Below, in pieces: positions 26,708 to 35,832 of a stretch of 64,000 nucleotides of DNA (position 1 is its first letter; every line of letters begins with the position of its first letter). Source of the stretch: an uncultured Lachnospiraceae bacterium (GTDB lineage: Bacteria > Bacillota > Clostridia > Lachnospirales > Lachnospiraceae); contig CANQRU010000001.1 in NCBI GenBank assembly GCA_947626395.1, positions 1 to 64,000 on the forward strand, given 5' to 3'. Made by a program: the position numbers and the translations under genes. Below the pieces are notes generated by a model. That model made no database searches, was not told the origin of the DNA, and saw nothing but the letters and a program-made list of their open reading frames with translations.

Positions 26708-27847
26708 ATGGGATTCTATCTTGATTATAACGCGTCTACGCCTGTCGATGAACGGGTTTTGGAGACGATGATCGATGTGTACCGGAATCATTATGGCAAT
26801 GCGGACAGCAGAACCCATCAGTTCGGAAGCGACGCGAAGAATCTGGTGGAAAATGCGAGACAGTCTGTGGCTGATCTTCTGGGCGTGCGGCGGGAAGCGG
26901 TCTGTTTCACCAGCTGCTCCACGGAGAGCAATAATCTGGCGATTCTGGGACTGGAGGAATACGGACGGAGAAGCGGCCGGATGCATATTATCACGACGGC
27001 TATCGAACACAAATCGGTTCTGGAACCCCTCAAGATCCTGGAACAGCGCGGCTTTCGGGTGGATTATGTCCGGCCTTATGAAGACGGACGGATCCGGGCG
27101 GATGAAGTTCTTGGACTGTTGCGAAGCGACACGCTGCTGGTGAGCGTGATGCATGTCAACAATGAGACCGGAACGATACAGCCGGTTCAGGAGCTGGGGG
27201 AGGCCCTGACGAAAACAGGAGTCTATTTCCATGTGGATGCCGCGCAAAGCTGCGGGAAGCTGGTCGAAGAGCTGCAGAAGCTGCCGTATGATCTTCTGTC
27301 TCTGTCGGCGCATAAGATGTATGGGCCGCAGGGGATCGGCGCGCTGGTGATCAATTATAAAAACGGGCGCCGGGCGGAAGTGCGGCCGATCATGTACGGA
27401 GGAGGACAGGAGAAGGGAATGCGTCCCGGTACGGTCCCGACGGCGCTGATCGCGGGGATGGGAACGGCGGCGGATCTTATTTTAAAAGAATACAGGGAGA
27501 ACGGGAGAAAATACGCGGAGAATAAGAGGCTTCTGCTTGAGACCATGGACAGGCATGGGGTTCAGTACAGGATCAACGGAGCCCCGGAATACGGCATTGA
27601 CAATACGGTCAATCTGAGCTTTATGAATTATGATTCAGAGGCGCTGATGCTGTCTGTCAGGGATATTCTGGAGATTTCGAACGGCTCCGCCTGTACATCG
27701 CACAGCTATGCTCCAAGTTATGTCCTGGAGGCGATGGGACTTCCCCGGGACCGGATCAGGGAAGCTGTGCGCATAAGCTGGGGAAGAGAGCCGATCGATG
27801 CGGAAGCGCTGGATCAGATGGCTGAGATCATAAAGAGATGGCAGTGA
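26708..27847 (+). CDS. dndA: DndA-type cysteine desulfurase
   Basis: 379 residues of the NifS/IscS class V aminotransferase fold. PLP lysine K203 in SLSAHKMYGPQG, catalytic cysteine C329 in NGSACTS. Supplies persulfide sulfur to DndC. The ATG at 26708 fits the family start (MGFYLDYNASTPVDE). Its place right after dndE, with no iscU or thiI nearby, argues for DndA rather than a housekeeping IscS. The operon order C-D-E-A differs from the A-BCDE order of Streptomyces and matches the DndCDEA order of the PbeABCD-linked type. Confidence 0.93.
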   Translation: MGFYLDYNASTPVDERVLETMIDVYRNHYGNADSRTHQFGSDAKNLVENARQSVADLLGVRREAVCFTSCSTESNNLAILGLEEYGRRSGRMHIITTAIEHKSVLEPLKILEQRGFRVDYVRPYEDGRIRADEVLGLLRSDTLLVSVMHVNNETGTIQPVQELGEALTKTGVYFHVDAAQSCGKLVEELQKLPYDLLSLSAHKMYGPQGIGALVINYKNGRRAEVRPIMYGGGQEKGMRPGTVPTALIAGMGTAADLILKEYRENGRKYAENKRLLLETMDRHGVQYRINGAPEYGIDNTVNLSFMNYDSEALMLSVRDILEISNGSACTSHSYAPSYVLEAMGLPRDRIREAVRISWGREPIDAEALDQMAEIIKRWQ

Positions 27848-27932
27848 ACGGCGTGATCGGAACGGCATTTTCCAAGGTGAAGGCGAAAGAGAATCCGGTA
27901 CAGATGCTGAAGCTTTTGTAAATTGGGAGACA

Positions 27933-28808
27933 GTGGAGAATTTGATAGAGAAGGAAATAAAAAATTTTGATCTCCGGCAGATCGCTGAATCGGGACAATG
28001 TTTCCGGATGACAGAGATACCGGAAACTGCGGCGTACCGGATTGTCAGCGGCTCCCGGATGGTGGAGGCTGTCCAGCACGGCCGCAGGGTGCTGTTTGAC
28101 TGCAGCGAGGACGAATTTCCATACTGGGAAGAGTATTTTGACCTGAAGACGGACTATGGGGCGTATATCGCTTCCATTGATGAGAAGGACAGCTATCTGC
28201 GGGCGGCGGCGGAGTCGGGCAGCGGTATTCGGATCCTTAAGCAGGATGTCTGGGAGATGATCATTACGTTTGTGATCTCCCAGCAGAAGACGATCCCGAA
28301 TATCAGGGCGCTGGTGGATGCGCTCTGCCGGAATTATGGTTCGCGGGTCGGAGAATGCTGTGCGTTTCCCACGCCGGAACAGCTGAACGGCGCGTCGCTT
28401 GAGGAGCTTCAGGCGCTGAAGCTGGGATATCGGGCCAAATACATAAAGCGGATCTGCGGGGATGCCTGCAGCGGAGCGCTGGATCTGAAACTTCTCCGGC
28501 AGATGAATTATCCGGCGGCCATGGCGTATCTGAAAGGCTTTTACGGCATCGGCGAGAAGGTGGCTGCCTGCGTCTGCCTGTTCGGTCTTCATCATGTGGA
28601 AGCGTTTCCCATTGACACCTGGATCCGTAAGATACTGATGCGCGAGTACGCCTGCCGCTGCGGTACGGCGGCGCTGGAGCGGCTGCCTCAGGCGCGGCGG
28701 TGCGAGTATCTGGTCGGGCGGTATTTTGCCGGGTATAAGGGCTATGCGGGAGTGATGCAGCAGTATATGTTTTATTATGAGAGAATGGGCGGCACTGTGA
28801 CACGCTAA
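27933..28808 (+). CDS. OGG1/AlkA-like DNA glycosylase (HhH-GPD)
   Basis: 291 residues. N-terminal beta domain (FDLRQIAESGQCFRM), then the helix-hairpin-helix-GPD domain: ITFVISQQKTIPNIRALVDA, LKLGYRAKYI, GIGEKVAACVCLFGL with the OGG1-type catalytic lysine K209, and FPIDTWI with D228. A bifunctional 8-oxoguanine glycosylase/AP lyase is the best prediction. GTG at 27933 is preceded by GGGAGA at short spacing. It follows dndA by 85 nt in the same direction, and a terminator follows it, so it may be the last gene of the phosphorothioation operon. Confidence 0.9.
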   Translation: MENLIEKEIKNFDLRQIAESGQCFRMTEIPETAAYRIVSGSRMVEAVQHGRRVLFDCSEDEFPYWEEYFDLKTDYGAYIASIDEKDSYLRAAAESGSGIRILKQDVWEMIITFVISQQKTIPNIRALVDALCRNYGSRVGECCAFPTPEQLNGASLEELQALKLGYRAKYIKRICGDACSGALDLKLLRQMNYPAAMAYLKGFYGIGEKVAACVCLFGLHHVEAFPIDTWIRKILMREYACRCGTAALERLPQARRCEYLVGRYFAGYKGYAGVMQQYMFYYERMGGTVTR

Positions 28809-28813
28809 CGTGA

Positions 28814-28868
28814 TAAAATTCTGCCGGAATTTTCCGGGAGATCGCCGGGAATTTTGTGGATTTTTTTT
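28814..28868 (+). terminator. Terminator after the glycosylase gene
   Basis: AAAATTC and inner CCGG pair with CCGG and GAATTTT (helix interrupted by a TG bulge), followed after a short GTGGA by TTTTTTTT. Ends the defence-island transcript before the aspS promoter. Confidence 0.55.
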
Positions 28869-28869
28869 A

Positions 28870-28898
28870 TTGAAAATGACGGTTCCGTGTGTTATCAT
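28870..28898 (+). promoter_or_regulatory. Promoter of the aspS-gatCAB operon
   Basis: TTGAAA (28870-28875), 17-nt spacer, TATCAT (28893-28898), just upstream of the T-box leader. Confidence 0.65.
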
Positions 28899-28919
28899 TA
28901 TTCCATTATTTTTGAAAAT

Positions 28920-29201
28920 GCAATGGCTGAGAAGGAGACTCTTGCCAGGGAACCCGACAGGAAGACGGCGTCACCGACTGAGAGCGCGGTCATGGGGGAA
29001 ATGGCGAAGGGAACACTCCGGAGCCGGTATGCTGAACCAGCAGTAGGCATATCCGCCGGCACACGTTACGTGCATACGAGAGGAGATGCGGGAGTCTGCC
29101 GCAGGCAGACGGCGTCTCAATGCGGGTGGTACCGCGGGATTCATAAGAATGATCATGTCCCGTCCCGGAATACGAGAGCGTGTTCCGGGGCGGGTTTCTT
29201 T
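28920..29201 (+). promoter_or_regulatory. T-box riboswitch leader, probable Asn specifier
   Basis: The T-box consensus GGGTGGTACCGCG is at 29124-29136. Upstream, a stem I with GAGAGC (28980-28985) and ATGGCGAAG (29001-29009) is recognisable, followed by AACACTCC; the triplet AAC at 29012-29014 directly before ACTCC is in the usual specifier position and reads Asn. The terminator is CCCGTCCCGGAATAC (29159-29173) pairing with GTGTTCCGGGGCGGG (29180-29194), then TTTCTTT. Uncharged tRNA should favour antitermination. The specifier assignment is by eye; GAC triplets (Asp) also occur nearby. Confidence 0.88.
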
Positions 29202-29319
29202 ATGTGAGGAAACGCGGGGCGTTTCCGAGGCGGCGCGGAAGGGGCGAGAGATTCGAGCAGATGCCTGTTGGCGGTGCCGGCCGGGCGGAACGCCTCATAA
29301 TGAAAAAGGAGGACTCATC

Positions 29320-30726
29320 ATGGAATTCATAAACGGCGTAAAGCAGAAGGAAGACATTTCGGTCGGTCAGCTCCTGACCGGAGACTATACCGGTAAAAGC
29401 GTCAAAATGCGCGGAACCGTTCATAATGTCCGTGATATGGGCGAGGTGGTTTTTGTGATCCTTCGCAAGGCGGACGGCCTGGTGCAGTGCGTGTACGAGG
29501 AGAACGCGGCGGCCGGGTCCGATGCCGGTTTGAGCCATGAGGATACAGCCGGCGCGCCGTCAGTTCCTGCAGCCGGATCTCTTCAGCTCTCTGATATCAA
29601 GAACCTGAAAGAGGAATCCGCGGTGGAGGTTACCGGCCGGGTAACCGCGGAAGCGCGTGCGCCGTACGGTTACGAACTGCGTCTCAGCGGTATAGAGATC
29701 CTGTCGGAACCGGATGAGGTTCTGCCGCTGGCCATCAACAAATTCAAGATGCACACCTCCCTGGAGGCCAAGCTGGCGCTGCGGCCCATTTCCCTGAGAA
29801 ACGTCCGGGAGCGGGCCAAATTCAAGATCCAGGAGGGCATCGTCCGCGGCTTCCGCGATTTCCTCATGAGCCAGGGCTTCACCGAGGTGCATACGCCGAA
29901 GATCGTGTCCCGCGGCGCCGAGGGCGGTTCCAATGTGTTCAAGCTGGATTATTTCAATAAAAAGGCGGAAATGGGCCAGAGCCCGCAGTTCTATAAGCAG
30001 ACCATGGTGGGCGTCTATGACCGGGTTTTCGAGGTGGCGCCGGTGTTCCGCGCGGAGAAGCACAATACGACCAGGCATCTGAACGAGTATGTGAGTCTGG
30101 ATTTCGAGATGGGCTATATCGACAGCTTCGAGGAGATCATGGCCATGGAGACCGGATTCCTGCAGTACACGATGGAGCTTCTGGCGAAAGATTACCAGAA
30201 GGAGCTGAATATGCTGGATGTGAAGCTGCCGGATGTGAGCCGGATCCCGGCGGTCCGCTTCGATAAGGCGAAGGAACTGGTGGCGGAGAAATACAACCGG
30301 AAGATCCGCAATCCCTTCGACCTGGAGCCGGAGGAGGAGCTGCTGATCGGCCGGTATTTCGAGGAGGAGTACGAAAGCGACTTCGTGTTCGTGACCCATT
30401 ATCCGTCGAAGAAGCGGCCGTTCTACGCGATGGACGATCCGGCGGACGCCAGATTCACACTGAGTTTCGACCTGCTGTTCCGCGGGCTTGAGGTGACCAC
30501 CGGCGGCCAGAGGATCCATGATTACAAAGAGATCCTTAAGAAAATGGAAAAGCGGGGGATGGATCCGGCGGATATCGAGTCCTACCTGATGATCTTTAAA
30601 TACGGAATGCCGCCTCACGGCGGCTTGGGGATCGGCCTGGAGCGGCTGACGATGCGGCTTCTGGGCGAGCAGAACGTGCGGGAGGCGTCGCTGTTCCCGC
30701 GGGATGTGACGAGGCTGGAGCCGTAG
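29320..30726 (+). CDS. aspS: Archaeal-type (non-discriminating) aspartyl-tRNA synthetase
   Basis: 468 residues. N-terminal OB fold ([20 protein letters not shown]) and class II core: [20 protein letters not shown] (motif 1 region), [20 protein letters not shown] (motif 2), GLGIGLERL (motif 3). This is the short AspS2 form without the bacterial GAD insert, the type that usually charges both tRNA-Asp and tRNA-Asn with Asp. It is directly followed by gatCAB, which converts Asp-tRNA-Asn to Asn-tRNA-Asn. A low-complexity insertion (about residues 61-87) interrupts the OB fold. ATG at 29320 follows AAAGGAGG. Regulated by the T-box leader. Confidence 0.93.
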   Translation: MEFINGVKQKEDISVGQLLTGDYTGKSVKMRGTVHNVRDMGEVVFVILRKADGLVQCVYEENAAAGSDAGLSHEDTAGAPSVPAAGSLQLSDIKNLKEESAVEVTGRVTAEARAPYGYELRLSGIEILSEPDEVLPLAINKFKMHTSLEAKLALRPISLRNVRERAKFKIQEGIVRGFRDFLMSQGFTEVHTPKIVSRGAEGGSNVFKLDYFNKKAEMGQSPQFYKQTMVGVYDRVFEVAPVFRAEKHNTTRHLNEYVSLDFEMGYIDSFEEIMAMETGFLQYTMELLAKDYQKELNMLDVKLPDVSRIPAVRFDKAKELVAEKYNRKIRNPFDLEPEEELLIGRYFEEEYESDFVFVTHYPSKKRPFYAMDDPADARFTLSFDLLFRGLEVTTGGQRIHDYKEILKKMEKRGMDPADIESYLMIFKYGMPPHGGLGIGLERLTMRLLGEQNVREASLFPRDVTRLEP

Positions 30727-30844
30727 GAGCGGCAGCGTGAGGAAGGAAAGCCCCAGGCGGGACTTCAGAAAGCCTGTGGAACAAGATAAAATTGCGAAAA
30801 ATCGGCGAATCCGGAAGCACAACGATAAAAGGAGGAATTGGACC

Positions 30845-31138
30845 ATGGCGAATGTGATCAGCGATGAAACGATCGAATACGTCGGCATTCTGGCAAAGCT
30901 GGAGCTGACGGACGCGGAGAAGGAAGAAGCGAAGAAGGATATGGGCCGGATGCTGGACTATATCGATATGCTGAACGAGCTGGATACCAGCGGCGTGGAG
31001 CCAATGTCCCATGTATTTGCGATGAACAACGTGTTCCGCGAGGACGTGGTGACCAACGGCGACGAGCGGGAGAAGATCTTAAAGAACGCGCCGGAGCAGA
31101 AGGACGGGTCGTTCAAGGTGCCGAAGACGGTAGAGTGA
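30845..31138 (+). CDS. gatC: Asp/Glu-tRNA amidotransferase subunit C
   Basis: 97 residues, GatC pattern: [20 protein letters not shown], then [20 protein letters not shown]. Stabilises the GatA/GatB complex. ATG at 30845 follows AAAGGAGG; the frame extends upstream but without a site. Second gene of the aspS operon. The 225 nt to gatA show nothing else convincing. Confidence 0.95.
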   Translation: MANVISDETIEYVGILAKLELTDAEKEEAKKDMGRMLDYIDMLNELDTSGVEPMSHVFAMNNVFREDVVTNGDEREKILKNAPEQKDGSFKVPKTVE

Positions 31139-31363
31139 GGCAAGGCGGCAGAGTCAGGCAAACTATGCGCTTTCAAAACGGAGCAGGATGATGCGTCCGG
31201 CGTACGGTTATGGGGTGCGGGGATGCAGATATCTGCGGGGAGTCGGAAAGGAAGAAGGGACGGCGCAGATATTCGCATGAACGGAAAAAACGGGGAGGGC
31301 GCCGGAGATGGAGAAAGCGTTCAGAGATGAAGAAAGCACCTGGCACGGAAAGGAGATCGGAAC

Positions 31364-32935
31364 GTGAGTGATATATTGGAAATGACGGCCGTCCAGCTGG
31401 GCGGCAAGATAAAGAACCGGGAAGTGGGCGTCGCGGAAGCAACGAAGGCGGCCCTCGGACAGATCCGGGCGGCGGAGCCTGTGGTCCACGCCTATGTGAC
31501 CGTGGATGAAGCGGGCGCTCTTAAGCGGGCGGAGGAGATTCAGAAGCAGATCGACGCCGGAGAACTGACCGGCCCGCTGGCCGGCGTGCCGGTGGCGATC
31601 AAGGACAATATGTGTACCGAGGGAATGCTGACCACCTGCAGTTCGAAGATCCTCTACAATTTCGTTCCCACCTACACGGCGGAGGCGGTATTGAATCTGG
31701 AGAAGGCCGGCGCGGTGATCCTGGGCAAGACGAATATGGATGAATTTGCCATGGGAAGTACGACGGAGACGTCGGCTTTCGGCGTGACCAGGAATCCGTG
31801 GAATCCGGACCATGTGCCGGGCGGCTCCTCCGGCGGTTCCTGCGCAGCGGTGGCGGCGAACGAGTGCTTCTATGCGCTGGGGTCGGACACCGGCGGATCG
31901 ATCCGCCAGCCCAGCTCGTTCTGCGGTGTGACGGGGATCAAGCCCACCTACGGGACCGTGTCACGGTACGGGCTGATCGCCTACGGCTCGTCCCTGGATC
32001 AGATCGGTCCGATCGCGAAGGACGTGACGGACTGCGCGGCGATCCTGGAGACGATCGCTTCTCATGACCGGAAGGACAGCACGTCGATCCCGCGGGATGA
32101 CTGCGATTTTACATCCGCGCTGAAGGACGACGTGAAGGGAATGCGGATCGGAATCCCCCGCGACTATCTGGGCGAGGGCCTGGACGGAGAGGTGAAGGCG
32201 GCGATCCTTGCGGCGGCGAAGGTTCTGGAGGAGAAAGGCGCCGTTGTGGAGGAGTTCGATCTGAGCCTTGTGGAATACGCGATCCCGGCCTACTACGTGA
32301 TCGCCTCGGCCGAGGCCAGCTCCAACCTGTCCCGGTTCGACGGCGTCAAATACGGCCTGCGCGCGAAGGAATACGAGGGCCTTCACAACATGTACAAGCG
32401 CAGCCGTTCCGAGGGCTTCGGGCCGGAGGTGAAGCGGCGCATCATGCTTGGTTCCTTCGTCTTAAGCTCCGGTTACTACGACGCGTATTATCTGAAGGCG
32501 CTGCGGACAAAGGCGCTGATCAAGAAAGCGTTTGACAGGGCGTTTGAGAAATATGACGTGATCCTGGGGCCGGCTTCGCCGTCTACGGCGCCGAAGCTGG
32601 GCGAGTCGTTATCCGATCCGCTGAAAATGTATCTGGGCGACATTTACACGATCTCCGTGAACCTGGCGGGCCTGCCCGGTATGACGGTGCCCTGCGGAAG
32701 GGATTTGAAAGGGCTGCCCATCGGGCTGCAGCTGATCGGGGACTGCTTTAAGGAGAAGAATATCATCCGCGCGGGCTATGCGTTTGAGCAGAGCCGGACT
32801 TATGAGAGTCCGGAGATTGCAAAGAAGGCGCAGGCGGATGGAGTAGCGGCGGACATTGCGGGAATCACCCCGGATATTGCGGCGGGAAACGGCGCAGGCA
32901 GCGCTGCGGAAAATACCGGAAAGGAGGCGCGTTAG
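31364..32935 (+). CDS. gatA: Asp/Glu-tRNA amidotransferase subunit A
   Basis: 523 residues from a GTG start behind AAAGGAG. Amidase-signature enzyme with the Ser-cisSer-Lys triad: VAIKDNM, GGSSGGSCAAVAAN and GSDTGGSIRQP. Generates ammonia from glutamine for transamidation. The last 35 or so residues are an Ala/Gly-rich tail (IAAGNGAGSAAENTGKEAR) beyond the usual family end. Overlaps nothing; gatB starts 1 nt after its stop. Confidence 0.96.
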   Translation: MSDILEMTAVQLGGKIKNREVGVAEATKAALGQIRAAEPVVHAYVTVDEAGALKRAEEIQKQIDAGELTGPLAGVPVAIKDNMCTEGMLTTCSSKILYNFVPTYTAEAVLNLEKAGAVILGKTNMDEFAMGSTTETSAFGVTRNPWNPDHVPGGSSGGSCAAVAANECFYALGSDTGGSIRQPSSFCGVTGIKPTYGTVSRYGLIAYGSSLDQIGPIAKDVTDCAAILETIASHDRKDSTSIPRDDCDFTSALKDDVKGMRIGIPRDYLGEGLDGEVKAAILAAAKVLEEKGAVVEEFDLSLVEYAIPAYYVIASAEASSNLSRFDGVKYGLRAKEYEGLHNMYKRSRSEGFGPEVKRRIMLGSFVLSSGYYDAYYLKALRTKALIKKAFDRAFEKYDVILGPASPSTAPKLGESLSDPLKMYLGDIYTISVNLAGLPGMTVPCGRDLKGLPIGLQLIGDCFKEKNIIRAGYAFEQSRTYESPEIAKKAQADGVAADIAGITPDIAAGNGAGSAAENTGKEAR

Positions 32936-32936
32936 C

Positions 32937-34376
32937 ATGACGAAACAGTACGAGACCGTCATCGGTCTGGAAGTCCATGTAGAACTGGCGACGAAGACGA
33001 AGATCTTCTGCGGCTGTTCCACGGCCTTCGGCGGCGCGCCGAATACCCATACATGCCCGGTCTGCACCGGCATGCCGGGATCGCTCCCGGTACTGAATAA
33101 GCAGGTGGTGGAGTACGCCCTGGCCGTGGGCCTGGCCACCAACTGCGGCATTAATCAGTACTGCAAATTCGACCGGAAGAATTATTTCTATCCGGATAAC
33201 CCCCAGAACTACCAGATTTCCCAGCTGTATCTGCCGATCTGCCACGACGGCTGGGTGGAAATCGAGACGGCGGCGGGAACGAAGAAGATCGGTATCCACG
33301 AGATCCATATGGAGGAGGACGCCGGAAAACTCATCCATGACGAGTGGGAGGATTGTTCTCTGGTGGATTACAACCGCAGCGGCGTGCCGCTCATTGAGAT
33401 CGTGTCGGAGCCGGATATGCGCAGTGCGGACGAGGTCATTGCCTATCTGGAGAAGCTCCGCCTGATCATCCAGTATCTGGGCGCGTCCGACTGTAAGCTG
33501 CAGGAGGGCTCCATGCGCGCCGACGTGAATCTTTCCGTCCGCGAGGTGGGGGCCGCGCAGTTCGGCACCAGGACTGAGATGAAGAACCTGAATTCCTTCA
33601 AGGCGATCGCAAGGGCCATTGAAGGCGAGCGGAAACGTCAGATCGAGCTTCTGGAGGAAGGCAAAAAGGTGATCCAGGAGACGCGGCGCTGGGACGACAA
33701 TAAGGAATCCTCTCACGCGATGCGCTCCAAGGAGGACGCCCAGGACTACCGGTATTTCCCGGATCCGGATCTGACGCCGGTGGTGATCAGCGACGAGTGG
33801 CTTCAGGCGGTCCGCGACCGGCAGCCGGAGCTGCGCACGGAGAAGCTGGCCCGCTATCAGGCGGAATTCCAGTTGCCGCGCTACGACGCGGAGATCCTGA
33901 CCGGCTCCAAGCATCTGGCGGATATCTTCGAGGCCACTGTGGCGCTCTGCGGCAGGCCGAAGGAGGTGTCCAACTGGCTGATGGTGGAGGCCATGCGGCT
34001 CCTTAAGGAGAAGGAGCAGGATCCGGAGGATCTGTCATTTTCCCCGGAGAACCTGGCGAAGCTGATCGGCCTGGTGGAGAAAAATACGATCAACCGGACG
34101 GTGGCGAAGACGGTGTTTGAGGAGATCTTCGCTAATGACGTGGATCCGGAGAACTATGTGGCAGAGAAGGGGCTTGCCATGGTCAACGACGAAGGCGCGT
34201 TGCGGCAGGCTGTCGAGGAAGTTATTGCAGCCAATCCCCAGTCGGTGGAGGATTATAAGAACGGCAAGCAGAAGGCCATGGGCTTCCTGGTGGGTCAGAC
34301 CATGCGGGCCATGAAGGGCAAGGCGGATCCGGCGAAGGTGAACCAGATCGTGCGGGAACTGCTGGCGGAAGTATGA
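32937..34376 (+). CDS. gatB: Asp/Glu-tRNA amidotransferase subunit B
   Basis: 479 residues: YETVIGLEVHVELATKTKIF, a four-cysteine zinc site (CGCS, CPVC), the SDCKLQEGSMRADVNLSVR kinase-like core, and the C-terminal YqeY-like tRNA-binding domain ending QIVRELLAEV. Activates Asp-tRNA-Asn (and possibly Glu-tRNA-Gln) with ATP. ATG at 32937 follows AAAGGAGG within the gatA tail. Confidence 0.97.
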   Translation: MTKQYETVIGLEVHVELATKTKIFCGCSTAFGGAPNTHTCPVCTGMPGSLPVLNKQVVEYALAVGLATNCGINQYCKFDRKNYFYPDNPQNYQISQLYLPICHDGWVEIETAAGTKKIGIHEIHMEEDAGKLIHDEWEDCSLVDYNRSGVPLIEIVSEPDMRSADEVIAYLEKLRLIIQYLGASDCKLQEGSMRADVNLSVREVGAAQFGTRTEMKNLNSFKAIARAIEGERKRQIELLEEGKKVIQETRRWDDNKESSHAMRSKEDAQDYRYFPDPDLTPVVISDEWLQAVRDRQPELRTEKLARYQAEFQLPRYDAEILTGSKHLADIFEATVALCGRPKEVSNWLMVEAMRLLKEKEQDPEDLSFSPENLAKLIGLVEKNTINRTVAKTVFEEIFANDVDPENYVAEKGLAMVNDEGALRQAVEEVIAANPQSVEDYKNGKQKAMGFLVGQTMRAMKGKADPAKVNQIVRELLAEV

Positions 34377-34378
34377 GG

Positions 34379-34408
34379 TTGACAAACCGAAGCCATTTAC
34401 GATATAGT
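34379..34408 (+). promoter_or_regulatory. Promoter of the aminotransferase gene
   Basis: TTGACA (34379-34384), 18-nt spacer, TATAGT (34403-34408), starting three nt after the gatB stop; the gene may also be read through from gatB. Confidence 0.65.
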
Positions 34409-34436
34409 ATGTGGAAACAGAAGGAGGATATCATAT

Positions 34437-35726
34437 ATGAAGCCATATGCGGAAATGACGAAAGAAGAACTGACAGCGCTCCGCGCGGAGCTGAAGGCGG
34501 CATACAGAGATTACCAGAGTCAGGATCTGCGTCTGGATATGTCCAGAGGCAAGCCCAGTATCGACCAGCTGGATCTGTCCATGGGTATGATGGACGTGCT
34601 GGGAAGCGATTCGGACCTGACCTGCGACGACGGCACCGACTGCCGCAATTACGGCGTGCTGGACGGCATCAGCGAGGCTAAGGAACTTCTGGCCGATATG
34701 ATGGAGGTCCGCCCGGAGCAGATTATCATTTACGGCAACTCCAGCTTAAATGTCATGTTCGACACTATGTCCCGCTCCATGACCCACGGCGTTATGGGCA
34801 ACACTCCCTGGTGCAAGCTGGACAAAGTGAAGTTCCTCTGCCCGGTGCCGGGTTACGACCGTCATTTCGCGATGACTGAATATTTCGGGATCGAGATGAT
34901 CAATGTGCCGATGGATGAGAACGGACCGGATATGGACATGGTGGAGGAGCTTGTGGCAAGCGACGACTCCATCAAGGGGATCTGGTGCGTGCCCAAGTAT
35001 TCCAATCCGACCGGCATTTCCTACTCCGACGATACGGTCCGCCGCTTCGCGAGACTGGAGCCGGCGGCGCCGGATTTCAGGATCTACTGGGACAACGCCT
35101 ACACGGTGCATCATCTTTACGATATGGGCCAGGACCATCTGCTGGAGATCCTGGCGGAGTGCAAGCGGGCCGGCAATCCGGATCTGGCCATCAAGTTCGC
35201 ATCTACTTCGAAGATCAGCTTCCCGGGTTCCGGGATCGCGGCGCTGGCTGCGTCGGAGAACAATCTGGTGGATATCAAGAAGCAGTTGAAATTCCAGACC
35301 ATCGGCCATGACAAGGTGAACCAGCTGCGCCATGTGCGGTATTTTAAGGACATCCACGGCATGGTGGAGCATATGCGCAGGCACGCCGATATCATGCGGC
35401 CCAAGTTCGAGGCGGTGGAGGATATCCTGGACCGGGAGCTCGGCGGTCTCGGCATCGGGACCTGGACTAAGCCCAGGGGAGGCTATTTCATTTCCTTCGA
35501 TTCGATGGACGGCTGCGCCAAGGACATCGTGGCCCGCTGCAAGAAGGCAGGGCTTGTGATGACCGGCGCCGGGGCGACATACCCCTACGGAAAGGATCCC
35601 CATGATTCCAACATCCGCATTGCGCCGTCCTATCCGCCATTGGATGATCTGAAGGAGGCCATGCAGCTGTTCGCCCTTTGCGTCAAACTGGTGAGCGTGG
35701 ATAAGCTGCTGGCGGGGATGCAGTAA
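34437..35726 (+). CDS. Aspartate aminotransferase, class Ic type
   Basis: 429 residues, fold-type I PLP enzyme. SRGKPSIDQLDLS, NYGVLDGISEAKELLADMM, the cofactor segment DNAYTVHHLYD and the lysine motif ASTSKISFPGSG place it in the Asp_aminotransf (class Ic) family, for which aspartate/2-oxoglutarate transamination has been shown. Next to the Asn-tRNA operon, a role in supplying aspartate is natural but not proven. Strong AAGGAGG before ATG 34437, and a terminator follows. Confidence 0.88.
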   Translation: MKPYAEMTKEELTALRAELKAAYRDYQSQDLRLDMSRGKPSIDQLDLSMGMMDVLGSDSDLTCDDGTDCRNYGVLDGISEAKELLADMMEVRPEQIIIYGNSSLNVMFDTMSRSMTHGVMGNTPWCKLDKVKFLCPVPGYDRHFAMTEYFGIEMINVPMDENGPDMDMVEELVASDDSIKGIWCVPKYSNPTGISYSDDTVRRFARLEPAAPDFRIYWDNAYTVHHLYDMGQDHLLEILAECKRAGNPDLAIKFASTSKISFPGSGIAALAASENNLVDIKKQLKFQTIGHDKVNQLRHVRYFKDIHGMVEHMRRHADIMRPKFEAVEDILDRELGGLGIGTWTKPRGGYFISFDSMDGCAKDIVARCKKAGLVMTGAGATYPYGKDPHDSNIRIAPSYPPLDDLKEAMQLFALCVKLVSVDKLLAGMQ

Positions 35727-35736
35727 GAAGATTAAG

Positions 35737-35767
35737 AAAGAGGGGCTGCGCAGGCACCCCTCTTTTA
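35737..35767 (+). terminator. Terminator after the aminotransferase gene
   Basis: AGAGGGG (35739-35745) and CCCCTCT (35757-35763) with an 11-nt loop, then TTT; upstream A-run makes it usable from both strands. Confidence 0.8.
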
Positions 35768-35832
35768 TAGTTTCGATGCACGCAGGGCGCCAGTGACGCC
35801 TTGCGCGTATTCTGAATTAAAAATCTGTCCCG

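Noticed and set aside
26708-27847. Cysteine desulfurase as housekeeping IscS/NifS
   Set aside because: No iscU, thiI or mnmA beside it, and it follows dndE by one nucleotide.
17162-28808. Insertion sequences or att sites bounding the defence island
   Set aside because: I found no transposase with a DDE core, no integrase and no convincing direct repeats at the edges; tRNA-Trp at 4937 has no repeated 3' end downstream that I could see.
29560-30888. Long open frame (over 440 codons) on the minus strand opposite aspS
   Set aside because: It is the mirror of a well-conserved synthetase gene in G+C-rich codons, has no ribosome binding site and encodes a His/Leu/Arg-rich sequence unlike any protein.
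32865-33914. Minus-strand frame of about 350 codons opposite gatB
   Set aside because: Antisense shadow with no start signal.
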